Positions 51,474-59,791 of a stretch of DNA of 64,000 bases are shown here, piece by piece. Made by a program: the position numbers and the translations under genes. Source of the DNA: Stenotrophomonas sp. 610A2. Lineage in GTDB: Bacteria > Pseudomonadota > Gammaproteobacteria > Xanthomonadales > Xanthomonadaceae. The DNA lies in assembly GCF_030549615.1 (NCBI RefSeq), contig NZ_CP130832.1, positions 1,736,001 through 1,800,000 of the forward strand. The letters are read 5' to 3'. Every line of letters starts with the position of its first letter. Within the stretch, counting starts at the first letter, position 1. The notes beneath the pieces were generated by a model, which was given only the letters and a program-made list of their open reading frames with translations, did no database searches and was not told the origin of the DNA.

Positions 51474-51830
51474 TCAGGCGGCCTTCGGGACGCCGGCGCC
51501 GGGGCACAGGCGGACCAGCACTTCGGCCGCGCCGTTGCCGGCCGCGGCGACTGCGTAGCCGAAGTTCTCGACGTCGCCGGTGGCGGCGGATGCGACGATC
51601 ACGCGACCGGGATTGACGTCCCAGGTGACCGGGTCGCCCACGGCGATGACCGCGGTGTTGAGCTTCGGGAGACGGAACACGCCCTCGACGTGGACCGCGA
51701 TCGTGTCGCCGATCGCGCCCTTGCTGACGGCGATGCCGAGCATGCGGCCCTTGGTCACGACGCCGCCGCTTTCGACGGCCGCCTCCAGGGTGACGTCGAG
51801 GACGCGGCCGTCCTGGTGTGCGTTTTTCAT
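51474..51830 (-). CDS. DUF2190 family head protein
   Basis: 118 residues, Gly/Val/Ala-rich beta sequence (MKNAHQDGRVLDVTLEAAVESGGVVTKGRMLGIAV ... FRLPKLNTAVIAVGDPVTWD). This is the DUF2190 pattern, found next to capsid genes and proposed as a decoration or head-fibre-base protein. It lies 84 bp after the capsid fusion gene. Confidence 0.8.
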   Translation of the reverse strand: MKNAHQDGRVLDVTLEAAVESGGVVTKGRMLGIAVSKGAIGDTIAVHVEGVFRLPKLNTAVIAVGDPVTWDVNPGRVIVASAATGDVENFGYAVAAAGNGAAEVLVRLCPGAGVPKAA

Positions 51831-51914
51831 GTTGCTTCTCCGAGAATGCGAAGGGAGGTGAGAAGTGCGAACGTGCGCCGGAGGTGGGCGCCGGCATGGC
51901 CGGCGCCCAGGCCG

Positions 51915-54065
51915 TTACGCGCCGGGGTTCTTGTAGATGCCGCGGTAGTCGGCGATCGCCGGAGCAGCGTCGAGGCGGACCTTCCAGGCGACGCCGTCGA
52001 CGGTGAAGCCCTCGTGCTGCTCCAGGTACGGCGTCTGGTTGCCGTCCAGGTAGCCGACCACAATGCTGTCGACGACGGAGTTGCTGGCCACGCCGTACCA
52101 GGCGGTGGCGCTGGCGGCGTCCAGACGGCCGTCGTCGACCACCTCGAAGGTGTTGCGCACGATGTTCGGCGTGGTGAGGTTCTTGCTGCCGCTCACCTCG
52201 TACTGGCTCTCGCGGACCGTGCGCGCCAGGCCACCGAGCGCAATCGGCGTGAGCAGCGTCTTCAGCGGGACGCGGATGATGTTGCCGTCCTTGTCCTTCT
52301 GCAGGGCCATCGCCTGGCGCATCGCGTCCACGCTGGTGGTGCTGATCGCCGCGCCCGTCAGCAGGTTCCCGTGCTCGGCGCTGAACAGCGCGAAGCCATC
52401 GGCCAGGGTCGGGTTGCTGTTGATCAGGTTGAAGATCGCCTTCGCGATGGTGCGCTTGGCGGCCTGGCCGAGCTTGCGCGGCACGTCGTTGAACACGCCC
52501 AGGTCGTCGTTGATGATCGCCTGACGCGTGATCGAGAAGAGGCGGCCGTAGGTGACGATCTGCATCGCCTGCGACTGCTCGCTGAAGGTGCCGTACTTGT
52601 ACTCGCCGCCTTCCGGAACCACGAGCAGATCGCTGAAGGCGCCCAGGCCGGCGAGGTTCGTCGGCTTGAAGTCGGGCACCGATACCGGGCGGGTGAACTG
52701 GTCGAAGGTTTCCTCGGCTTCCTCGTACCCCTTCAACACCGCCTTGCGCGCCGTGTCGCCCAGCAGGCCAGGGAAATCGGAGGTGGAGTGGGTGAACGCC
52801 AGGCCCACGATCTCCTTGCGGTCGAGGCCACGGGTGCTCACGCCCGCCTGCGCCAGCGACTCGCGGGCCAGGTCGACCATCGTGAATCCGCGGTACGGAT
52901 TGTCGCCCTCGGCCTTGGCGAAGCCCACGCGAGCCTCGATGGCGTTCGCCATCGCCTTGCGGGTCAAGTCGCGCTGGTCCTTGCCGGCGACGACGCCGGC
53001 GTTGCCGTTCAGCGGGCCGGCGCCGTTGGCCATCAGCGCCAGGATGTGCTTGCCGACGTTGGCCGCCGTCACGGCGGGATCCGCCTCGGCGACCACCTTC
53101 TCGACGTAGGCCTTGACGTCGGCGTTGCCCATGTGGGGCTTGGCCATGTCCAGGATCTCGGTGTTGCGGGTGCGCAGCGCGGCGAGAGCTTCGTCTCGGG
53201 CTTTGGCGGCCGCCTTCTTCTCTTCTTCGGTCATTGCGACGTCTCCGGTGGTGTTGCCGGCGACCGCCGGCGGTGGGGCGTCGGCCGAAGCCGACGATTT
53301 CGGCGCAGCTGCGACGGGCCCGCTGCGCGTGATGGGTGTGCGGAACGCCGCAGCGATCCGCTCGGGCATGCGCTCGAGGTAAGGGGCGAAGGCGGCCTGC
53401 GCGGCGACCTGCGCCTTGGCGTTCTCCGCGGCGTCTTCGGTGGCGGCGTCCTCGGTGATGACGTCGCAGAAACCGAGATCCTTCGCTTCGGCCGCGGTGT
53501 AGTAGTGATCCTGGTAGTCGCGCAGCAGCAAGAGCATTGCGTCGACCGTCTTCCCGGTCTTCGCCGCATAGCTGGTCGCGATCGACCCTTCCATGACCTT
53601 GAGCACGTCGATGTACGCCTCGAGGTCGCGTACGTTGCCCCAGGCCCCGCCCCACGGCGCGTGCACCATCAGGATGGTGTTCGCTGCCATCTGCACGGTG
53701 TCGCCGGCGCAGGCGATGACGCTCGCGATCGAGGCGGCGATGCCGTCGATCGTCACGTTGATCGTGGCCTTGTGACGTTTCAACGCGTTGTAGATCGCCA
53801 GGCCGTCGGTCACGCTGCCACCGTAGCTGTTGATGCGGACCTCGATCGTGCTGGCGGTGATGTCGTTGAGTTGCTTCACGACGTCGGCAGCGGCCACCGA
53901 TTCGCCCCACCAGCCGTCGCCGATGTCACCGTAGATCAGCAGCTCGGCGGTGTCGTCGCCCTTAGCGAGAATCTCGAGACGGCCCGGAATGGTGGCCACG
54001 GGGCCGGCGGCGGAAGATGCGGCGATCGCGATGGCGAGGGCAGCAGACAGGTGCGTATGCTTCAT
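51915..54065 (-). CDS. ClpP-like prohead protease fused to major capsid protein
   Basis: 716 residues. The N-terminal part (about 25-210) is an S49/ClpP-type serine protease: EVRINSYGGSV, the nucleophile in GIAASIASVIA (Ser112) and His135 in LMVHAPWG, with an Asp near 183. After an Ala/Pro linker (about 245-290) comes an HK97-type capsid protein with a charged scaffold-like helical region. The capsid core runs from about 420 onward (FKPTNLAGLGAFSDLLVVPEGGEYKYG ... FSITRQAIINDDLGVF). The protease should cut the fusion during head maturation. A Gly/Ala-rich hydrophobic start (LSAALAIAIAASSAAG) is odd for a cytoplasmic protein. Confidence 0.92.
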   Translation of the reverse strand: MKHTHLSAALAIAIAASSAAGPVATIPGRLEILAKGDDTAELLIYGDIGDGWWGESVAAADVVKQLNDITASTIEVRINSYGGSVTDGLAIYNALKRHKATINVTIDGIAASIASVIACAGDTVQMAANTILMVHAPWGGAWGNVRDLEAYIDVLKVMEGSIATSYAAKTGKTVDAMLLLLRDYQDHYYTAAEAKDLGFCDVITEDAATEDAAENAKAQVAAQAAFAPYLERMPERIAAAFRTPITRSGPVAAAPKSSASADAPPPAVAGNTTGDVAMTEEEKKAAAKARDEALAALRTRNTEILDMAKPHMGNADVKAYVEKVVAEADPAVTAANVGKHILALMANGAGPLNGNAGVVAGKDQRDLTRKAMANAIEARVGFAKAEGDNPYRGFTMVDLARESLAQAGVSTRGLDRKEIVGLAFTHSTSDFPGLLGDTARKAVLKGYEEAEETFDQFTRPVSVPDFKPTNLAGLGAFSDLLVVPEGGEYKYGTFSEQSQAMQIVTYGRLFSITRQAIINDDLGVFNDVPRKLGQAAKRTIAKAIFNLINSNPTLADGFALFSAEHGNLLTGAAISTTSVDAMRQAMALQKDKDGNIIRVPLKTLLTPIALGGLARTVRESQYEVSGSKNLTTPNIVRNTFEVVDDGRLDAASATAWYGVASNSVVDSIVVGYLDGNQTPYLEQHEGFTVDGVAWKVRLDAAPAIADYRGIYKNPGA

Positions 54066-55612
54066 CAGTTCTTCTCCGTGAGCATGGATCGAACGACTTC
54101 ACCGCGCAGGGCGGCGCGGGCGTTCGGGTCGTTGGTCTGTGCAGCGTCGCCCAGCTGCAGCGCCTCGCGCTGCTTATTCCAGTCGGCGGACTGCTGCAGC
54201 ACTTCGTTGGGGTTGTTGCCCAGGGCGAGCGCGTTCTGCTGCGGCGAGGTCCAGCCGCGGTCCTCATACTCGCCGCGCGCCATCGCTTCCTTGAGCGGAT
54301 CGATCCACGGCATCATCGGGCGCACGTAGGTCGACGCCATCAGGTGGCGCATCTCCCAGGTGCGGGGAAGCTTGATCAGGCCGTCGAGGACGCAGGCCTC
54401 GACGAAGCGCTTGCGGATCGGCCGCACGCCCTGCGCGATGAAGCTCTCGGCGAGCATCAGGTACGCGCCCCACTTCTCGACCAGTTCCTGTCGCTGCGCG
54501 CTGTATGTGCCGTTGTAATCCAGCGACAGGCTGCTGTAGCTCACGCCGACGCCGCCGGCGGCGGCGCGCAGCTGTTCCTTGCGCCAGGTCGCGGCGTTCG
54601 GGTTCGGTCGGTTGCTTGCGATCGTGCCGACGTCCTCACCGGGCAGCAGTTCGTCGAAGATCGCGCCCGGCGTCATGCGCAGTTCGCGCACCTGGTTCCC
54701 ATCGGATTCCACGATGAGCGCGCCGCTCACCGGCGTGGTGGCGCCGCCGTTCTCGCCCTTCTTGATGAAGGCGCACATCGAAGCGGCGACCTTCGCGGCG
54801 ATGCGCTCGGATTCCTCGTAGTCCTTGACGTCCTCGAAGCGGGACATGGACGAGGCGAGCACGGAGAGCCCGCGGACCTGGTGCAAGCGGTCGATGAGCG
54901 CGATCTGGTGCATGCGATCCGCGCTGACCCGCTTCGTCTCCAGGTTGAAGCCGAGAACGTCGCCCGGATGCGTCTTGTAGACGTGCCAGGCGAGGATGCG
55001 GCCCCAGTCATTGCGCTCGCAGCCCTGCAGGATCTTCCTGCCGGGGTCCGTCATGTCGAGCGGAATCAGGTCTGCTTCCAGCATCTCGATGGCGTAGCGC
55101 ACCTGGGTATCGTAGGTGAGCGCCACGACCGGGCCGATCAGGTCCTGGTAGTAGGATTCGCCGTCGCGGAACCAGCTGCGCGCGAGCAGCTGTTGGCATC
55201 GCCCGAAATCGTGCATCCCGGTGACTTCCGGCTTGTCCCACCAGTCATCCCAGAGGTCGTCCATTTCCTGGGCGAGCACGCGGTCGATCTCCCCGCCGGG
55301 TTTGCGGGGCGCCGAGAGCACGTCGATTCCTGACCCGACGGTGTTCTGCACCAGGATGTTGATCGCGTTGCGCGCTAGGTCGAGGTCCCGCTCGAGGTGA
55401 CGGGCCTGGTCGCGCAACTGCTTGGCATCCATGCCGACGATGGCGTTGCCGCTGCCCCAATCGCGAGCCAGTTTGCGCGAACGGCTGGGGCGGGTTACCT
55501 CGTGCGCGCGGGCGCTGACCTTCGCGTCCGTGAGCTGCGCGATGGAACGCGCCGACCGATCGACCGGCAGGGTCTCCAGCAGCCGCTGGCGTGCGGTGGC
55601 CGCGCTGCCCAT
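54065..55612 (-). CDS. Phage portal protein, lambda gpB family
   Basis: 515 residues. Family features include LTDAKVSARAHEVTRPSRSRKLARDWGSGNAIVG, NILVQNTVGSGIDV near the N-terminus and YNGTYSAQRQELVEKWGAYLMLAESFI later. It forms the dodecameric ring through which DNA enters and leaves the head. The start shares a base with the gpW stop, and the stop shares a base with the capsid gene start (TGATG). Confidence 0.93.
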   Translation of the reverse strand: MGSAATARQRLLETLPVDRSARSIAQLTDAKVSARAHEVTRPSRSRKLARDWGSGNAIVGMDAKQLRDQARHLERDLDLARNAINILVQNTVGSGIDVLSAPRKPGGEIDRVLAQEMDDLWDDWWDKPEVTGMHDFGRCQQLLARSWFRDGESYYQDLIGPVVALTYDTQVRYAIEMLEADLIPLDMTDPGRKILQGCERNDWGRILAWHVYKTHPGDVLGFNLETKRVSADRMHQIALIDRLHQVRGLSVLASSMSRFEDVKDYEESERIAAKVAASMCAFIKKGENGGATTPVSGALIVESDGNQVRELRMTPGAIFDELLPGEDVGTIASNRPNPNAATWRKEQLRAAAGGVGVSYSSLSLDYNGTYSAQRQELVEKWGAYLMLAESFIAQGVRPIRKRFVEACVLDGLIKLPRTWEMRHLMASTYVRPMMPWIDPLKEAMARGEYEDRGWTSPQQNALALGNNPNEVLQQSADWNKQREALQLGDAAQTNDPNARAALRGEVVRSMLTEKN

Positions 55613-55827
55613 CAGGTCACCCCACCGAAGTCGGCGGTCGCGAAGCCGGACCGGCCGCCGCGTTGCTCGCTGGCCACGGCGCGCTGCAGTCGCTCGATCT
55701 CAGCGCGGATCTCCTTCAGGTCCGCATACCGGAGCTCGCGGTCGCCGAAGCGCACCGCTTGGCCCTTGAGGATCTTCACCTCCGCGGCCCGGTAGAGTTC
55801 GAGGCGTTCTTCGTTGATCGTCGGCAT
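55612..55827 (-). CDS. gpW-like head-tail joining protein
   Basis: 71 residues, the size of lambda gpW (68). Sequence MPTINEERLELYRAAEVKILKGQAVRFGDRELRYADLKEIRAEIERLQRAV fits gpW: two helices around a short hairpin. It fills the portal channel after packaging and prepares tail attachment. Directly upstream of the portal gene, as in lambda. Confidence 0.88.
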   Translation of the reverse strand: MPTINEERLELYRAAEVKILKGQAVRFGDRELRYADLKEIRAEIERLQRAVASEQRGGRSGFATADFGGVT

Positions 55828-55934
55828 GGGAACAGGTTCCCGTCCCCGCCGTGCCAGAACTACGCAAAACGCGGAACGATCACGCTACGAAAGCCCCGCA
55901 GGCGCGCAGGCTTGCGAACAATTTTGTGCGTTCT

Positions 55935-55964
55935 TTGCCAAAACACGGCACGCAGCCGTATCGT
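55935..55964 (+). promoter_or_regulatory. Candidate sigma-70 promoter for the opposite-strand gene
   Basis: TTGCCA (55935-55940), 18 bases, TATCGT (55959-55964); five and four of six bases match the consensus. The coding start lies 34 bp after the -10 box. It is independent of the surrounding leftward phage transcription. Confidence 0.5.
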
Positions 55965-55997
55965 CTAGCTTTGAATGGCCCAGCCCAGGGACTTCGC

Positions 55998-56342
55998 ATG
56001 CTCATCCTCGCCACCGCCCTCATCATCGCTGTTGCAGCTACAGCGGCTGACGAAGCGGCGCCTGCCGCTATCGAGCGCGCCCAGACGCTGATCGCTCAGA
56101 AGCTCAAGGATCCAGAGGCGGCTCGCTTCCGCGGCGTCCGGTTCAACCCGGACACGGGCATCGCCTGCGGCCAGGTGAACATGAAGAACGGCTTCGGCGG
56201 CTACGTCGGATACCAGGACTTCATCGTGAGGGACGACTTCGCGCTCACGCGGGGCGAGGCGGCGGCGTCATTGCAGCCGCTGTTCGACGAGGCTTGGCGG
56301 CAGTGCCATGTGGCCCCGGCCGTGCCGGAACCAGCAGCCTGA
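55998..56342 (+). CDS. Small exported protein on the strand opposite to the phage operon (moron)
   Basis: 114 residues from MLILATALIIAVAATAADEAAP; earlier in-frame starts add a basic stretch without signal character. The signal peptide ends near ATAADE. The mature part begins with a helical segment (AAIERAQTLIAQKLKDPEAARFRGV) and contains CGQVNMKNGFGGYVGYQDFIV. Its two cysteines (in IACGQV and RQCHV) could form a disulphide. Such proteins are found in phages and bacterial genomes as hypothetical proteins. Its direction, own promoter and location between terminase and gpW genes mark it as an independent cargo gene, possibly acting in the envelope. Confidence 0.75.
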   Translation: MLILATALIIAVAATAADEAAPAAIERAQTLIAQKLKDPEAARFRGVRFNPDTGIACGQVNMKNGFGGYVGYQDFIVRDDFALTRGEAAASLQPLFDEAWRQCHVAPAVPEPAA

Positions 56343-56346
56343 TCGC

Positions 56347-56640
56347 TCAGGTCTTCGGCCTCGGGAGTCCGCCAGGGAATAGTCGGTACAGCTGCCGACG
56401 CGAAACGCTGTAGTCGCTCATCACGCGCTTCACCGGATCGCCGCGCTCGAGGGCGGCGCGGATCTGCTCGGCTTGGTCGTCACCACGCGCCACCGGGAAG
56501 TATGGCCGCTGGCCAGCGAAGCAGCCCATCACCGAGTCGACGAAAGGCTGGGCCATCCGTTCGCTGACGCCTACATCGCGGATCAATGCCTCGGTGATCT
56601 GTGCGCGTAGTTCCGCATCGCGCTTGCGCATTGCCGTCAT
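56347..56640 (-). CDS. Mor-like DNA-binding protein
   Basis: 97 residues from the ATG at 56640 (ATGA overlap with the terminase stop). It has an N-terminal helical region (RDAELRAQITEALIRDVGVSERMAQPFVDSVM). The C-terminal RALERGDPVKRVMSDYSVSRRQLYRLF-like helix-turn-helix (about 68-92) resembles the Mor/C activators of Mu-like phages and resolvase-type HTHs. It could activate late genes. Its stop is 4 bp from the stop of the convergent moron. Confidence 0.6.
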   Translation of the reverse strand: MTAMRKRDAELRAQITEALIRDVGVSERMAQPFVDSVMGCFAGQRPYFPVARGDDQAEQIRAALERGDPVKRVMSDYSVSRRQLYRLFPGGLPRPKT

Positions 56641-58700
56641 AGGCCCCAGCCCTCGCGTGTGGTGATTCCGGCTGATCGACGTGCCGGGCGCGGCCATGTT
56701 TCACGGGAATCCGCGGCAGCGGCCGGGGGCGGCGACTGTACCGGCAGTGTTTCACGGGAATCCGAATCCTCTGGCGCAGGGCTGAACAAGTCGACGACGG
56801 GTTCGAGCCGGTCCTCCAGCGCCGTCCACTCATGGTCGCGGATCATGTCGAGGCGCACCGCCGGGCTCAGCGCGGCCCAGTAGGCGTAGACCATCGTGTC
56901 GAACGACTCATTGCGCGCCCCCTTCGGAGTGATCCACCGCTTCGCGTTGAGGTCGTAGTACTCGACGGTTAGGCCCTTGTAGTACTCGGGAGGCAGCTGT
57001 CCAGGATCGGGCTTCAATGGGTCGAAGGGCTCGCCGAGGCCGCCGGGGAAGCGGATCATGCGCCGCTCCACGTCCGTCTCCGGGTTGGCGTCCGCAGTCA
57101 TACGACCGAACAGGATGTGCTTGGCCACGTCCGTGCCGACGCCCCACACGCCAACGCTTCGAGCGATGGTGCGGTCCCGGTCGTTGACCTCTGTCTTTGC
57201 CGGCTTGTAGACCACGCGCTCCGACTTGGCCGAGCGACCGCGCACGACGTACAACTTCTGCGGTCTGAAGCCGCCCGCGACCTGGACGAGGCGCGACTGG
57301 CCGGAACGCAGGACTTTCGACTTGACGTACTGCGCGACCATCTCGGTCCAGTTGCCGCCGTCGATCGCCACCGCCTCGCCGATCATCATCGCGCCGCCGC
57401 AGTTCCGGTAGCTGCGCATCAACCACGCATCGAGCTCGGCGTAGCCTTCCGGCGTCGAGGGGTCGCCTGGTATCACGTCGTAGTCGACGATCGACCCGCG
57501 CTGGCCGCGACCCCAGCCGATCACCTGCGCCTCGAAGCGATCGTGCTGGCAGTCCACGCCGATCGTCAGCACCAGCGCGCCACGTGGAACGCGGCCGCGG
57601 TAGCGGCCGGCCTCCGCGCGGGCGGCGATAACTTCCGGGTCCGCCTGCTGCCGCTCCCCTTCGAACGCCAGCCCTTCGTAGGTGTTGGTGAAAGTGACCT
57701 GCTTCGACGGATCCGCTTTGGCCTTCGCGCGTTCGCCGGCGATGTAGAGCCACGACTCGCCAAGGCGGTATGGCGCGTACAACGCGTTGAGGTGGAACCC
57801 AGGTACGGCGCGGTCGGGAAAGCGGGCGATCCACACGCCGCGCTCGAACATCCAGTCCTTGTGCGTTTCCTCGATGGCCTTGCCGCAGTGCTCGCACACG
57901 TACGTGCCGTCGTCCAGCAGATTGTCCATCCGCAGGACCTGCAGGCGTTCGCAGTGCGGGCACGGCACGTGCCGCTCGCGCTGGTCGCTGGCTTCGTACT
58001 CGTCGTCGATGATGCTGTCGCCCTTGATGGTGGGCGAACTGCATAGGTAGATCTTGCGGCGGCCTTGGTACGTGCCGGTTCGGCGGATCGCCGCCTCCAG
58101 CGCGCTTCCCTGGCCGTTGAGGTTGCGGAGGAACTCGTCGACCTCGTCGCAGTACAAATACCGGACCGGCATCGAGCGGACGGCGACCGAACTGTTCGCC
58201 GTGGCGATCACCAGGATGCCGCCGGGAAACTCCTTTGCGCGAACAGTGTTGCCGCTGTCGCGACTGCGCGCCGGCGGCACGACCCGGCTCCACTCCGGGC
58301 TCGCTTCGATCGATGGCGCGATGCGCTGCTTGCTGTGACGCTCGGCCAAGTCGATGCCGGGCACCAGCAGCATGATCGGGCCGGGGTCGTGGCACATGTT
58401 GTGCCCGAGCGCGTTGATCAGGACCTCGGTGCCTCCGACCTGCGTCGGCTTCTTGAACACGACCTTCTCGGCCGGACGGCCTGGCGAGAGCACGTCCATA
58501 ATTTCGACCAGGTGCGGGTTGCGCGCGTTTCGCCACTTGCCTGGCTCGGCCGAACTCGCCTCGGGCAGCATGCGGTGGGCCTCCGCCCACTCGCTGATCG
58601 TCATCGGAATCCGCGGCATCCACGCGCGGGCCCAGGCCTGGTCGACCGCGCAGACGGCGTCGCCCAACAGGCGCTCGAAGCCGGCGGCATCGAACGTCAT
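56637..58700 (-). CDS. Terminase large subunit, GpA family
   Basis: 687 residues. The packaging ATPase has a Walker A-like segment KPTQVGGTE (about 84-92) and Walker B YLYCDEVDE (about 181-189). A zinc-binding pair CPHC / CEHC (about 245-285) and a C-terminal nuclease domain with ALVLTIGVDCQHDRFEAQVIGWG follow. It cuts and packages phage DNA with the small subunit. Near the 3' end a 16-base unit TTTCACGGGAATCCG recurs at 56699 and 56752, giving the repeated DSRET residues in a Pro/Ala tail. GpA-type enzymes usually make cohesive ends. Confidence 0.94.
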   Translation of the reverse strand: MTFDAAGFERLLGDAVCAVDQAWARAWMPRIPMTISEWAEAHRMLPEASSAEPGKWRNARNPHLVEIMDVLSPGRPAEKVVFKKPTQVGGTEVLINALGHNMCHDPGPIMLLVPGIDLAERHSKQRIAPSIEASPEWSRVVPPARSRDSGNTVRAKEFPGGILVIATANSSVAVRSMPVRYLYCDEVDEFLRNLNGQGSALEAAIRRTGTYQGRRKIYLCSSPTIKGDSIIDDEYEASDQRERHVPCPHCERLQVLRMDNLLDDGTYVCEHCGKAIEETHKDWMFERGVWIARFPDRAVPGFHLNALYAPYRLGESWLYIAGERAKAKADPSKQVTFTNTYEGLAFEGERQQADPEVIAARAEAGRYRGRVPRGALVLTIGVDCQHDRFEAQVIGWGRGQRGSIVDYDVIPGDPSTPEGYAELDAWLMRSYRNCGGAMMIGEAVAIDGGNWTEMVAQYVKSKVLRSGQSRLVQVAGGFRPQKLYVVRGRSAKSERVVYKPAKTEVNDRDRTIARSVGVWGVGTDVAKHILFGRMTADANPETDVERRMIRFPGGLGEPFDPLKPDPGQLPPEYYKGLTVEYYDLNAKRWITPKGARNESFDTMVYAYWAALSPAVRLDMIRDHEWTALEDRLEPVVDLFSPAPEDSDSRETLPVQSPPPAAAADSRETWPRPARRSAGITTREGWGL

Positions 58701-59344
58701 GCGGCCTCCGCGGTGTCGCCGTCGGGCGTCGTGGCCAACCCGACGAGCGCCTGGCAGAACTCGCGGTCCGCCTGCTCGAGCAGCTGCTCGACCTTCCGCG
58801 GATCGGTTTCGAGGGCCAGCTTCGGCGCCAGGCTCCGCCGCCGCGCGGCCAGCACATCGATCGCGGATCGGACATGGTGCGCGATGCGGTTTGTCACCTC
58901 GTCGGCGTGCAGCAGCTGGCCGGCGTCGCGGGCCAGCTCGAGCTCACGCTGCATGGCGCTGGCGCGCTTGTCGCGGGCCGCCTCGCGCTGGTAGTTGAGG
59001 CGGTCCGGGTCGGGGTCGTAGCCGCCCTCGGGCGCGCCCTGGGCGGCTGGGCGGGCGCTGGTCGCGCCAGCGGGCACAGGCGGCCGCTGGCGGCCCGTGC
59101 GGTCCCCGCCGCGCCCAGGATCGAGCGTGGCGCGCAAGCGGGCGTTCGACGCTGCTTCCAGTACCCGGCCCTCGCTGTCCAGCACGAGCATGCCCTTGGC
59201 CTTCCAGCGCGAGACCATCGCCTCCGACACGCCGCGGCGCGCTGCGAAGGTGGCCTGCGTGATGCCGGGCTCAGCGGCAAGCGCCTGCTGGCCAGCGACC
59301 GAGGCCGTCTCATCCTTGCCTGAATTCTGCGGGCCGACGGTCAT
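58697..59344 (-). CDS. Terminase small subunit-like protein
   Basis: 215 residues from the ATG at 59344, preceded by an AAGGAAAGG site; the GTG six codons upstream is less likely. An N-terminal helix-turn-helix (EPGITQATFAARRGVSEAMVSRWKAKGML) suits DNA recognition. A Pro/Gly linker and helical C-terminus (IAHHVRSAIDVLAARRRSLAPKL) follow, with the pattern of Nu1-like subunits. It would bind the cos region and recruit the large subunit. It overlaps the large-subunit start by 4 bp. Confidence 0.8.
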   Translation of the reverse strand: MTVGPQNSGKDETASVAGQQALAAEPGITQATFAARRGVSEAMVSRWKAKGMLVLDSEGRVLEAASNARLRATLDPGRGGDRTGRQRPPVPAGATSARPAAQGAPEGGYDPDPDRLNYQREAARDKRASAMQRELELARDAGQLLHADEVTNRIAHHVRSAIDVLAARRRSLAPKLALETDPRKVEQLLEQADREFCQALVGLATTPDGDTAEAA

Positions 59345-59791
59345 TTCAGCCTTTCCTTGCACTCTTGCACACGTAACCCATTGAAATTAACCAAAAAGAT
59401 TCCGCAGAAACTGGGCTGATTTCGCGCGCTTGCTGCCCGCAGGATGGTCCCCCCTGGGGAGGACCCGCGTTCCACGGCCGCCGTTCCACGGACCCGGCGG
59501 CCCTCGGCCGCGACCTGGTCGAGCTCCATCCCGACCAATGATCCCGACCGCAGCGAGGTCGGGTTGAGGTTGGGCTGAGAGAATTCCCTGACACTCGGCA
59601 TCCCTCCCAACCTGCCCAACCTGCCCAACCTGTTAGGGGTTATGTGATGCGAGGAAGGGAGGTTGCCGGCTCCATACACGCGTGAGCCCGAAAGGTCGGG
59701 CAGGTCGGGCAGAGCCGCAGCACGTCTAGCCCGAGGTCGGGCGGATAGGTTGGGCAGGTTGGGCGGCAGCGCCCCGGAGGTTGGGCAGGCC
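59345..59791. repeat. Repeat-rich gap between replication and packaging genes (candidate cos and/or origin)
   Basis: 447 bp without a convincing gene. A 9-base unit (CCCAACCTG or close) is repeated three times at about 59606-59632. Related inverted units (GGTTGGGCA, GGTCGGGCA) recur around 59697-59712, 59748-59765 and 59777-59788. A second pair (CCGACC...GGTCGGG) lies near 59541-59565. Terminase genes usually sit beside the packaging site, and iterons mark origins, so either role fits. The minus frame crossing it encodes only PNLPNL/PDLPDL/GRLGRL-type repeats, which I treat as non-coding. Confidence 0.55.

Noticed and set aside
51463..53910. 815-codon open frame on the minus strand overlapping the capsid fusion
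   Set aside because: It lies in another frame of the capsid gene, is extremely Arg/Gly/His-rich and has no domain; a GC-driven shadow.
56908..58875. 655-codon minus-strand open frame across the terminase
   Set aside because: Shifted frame of the large terminase gene with Arg/Gly/Ala-rich nonsense composition.
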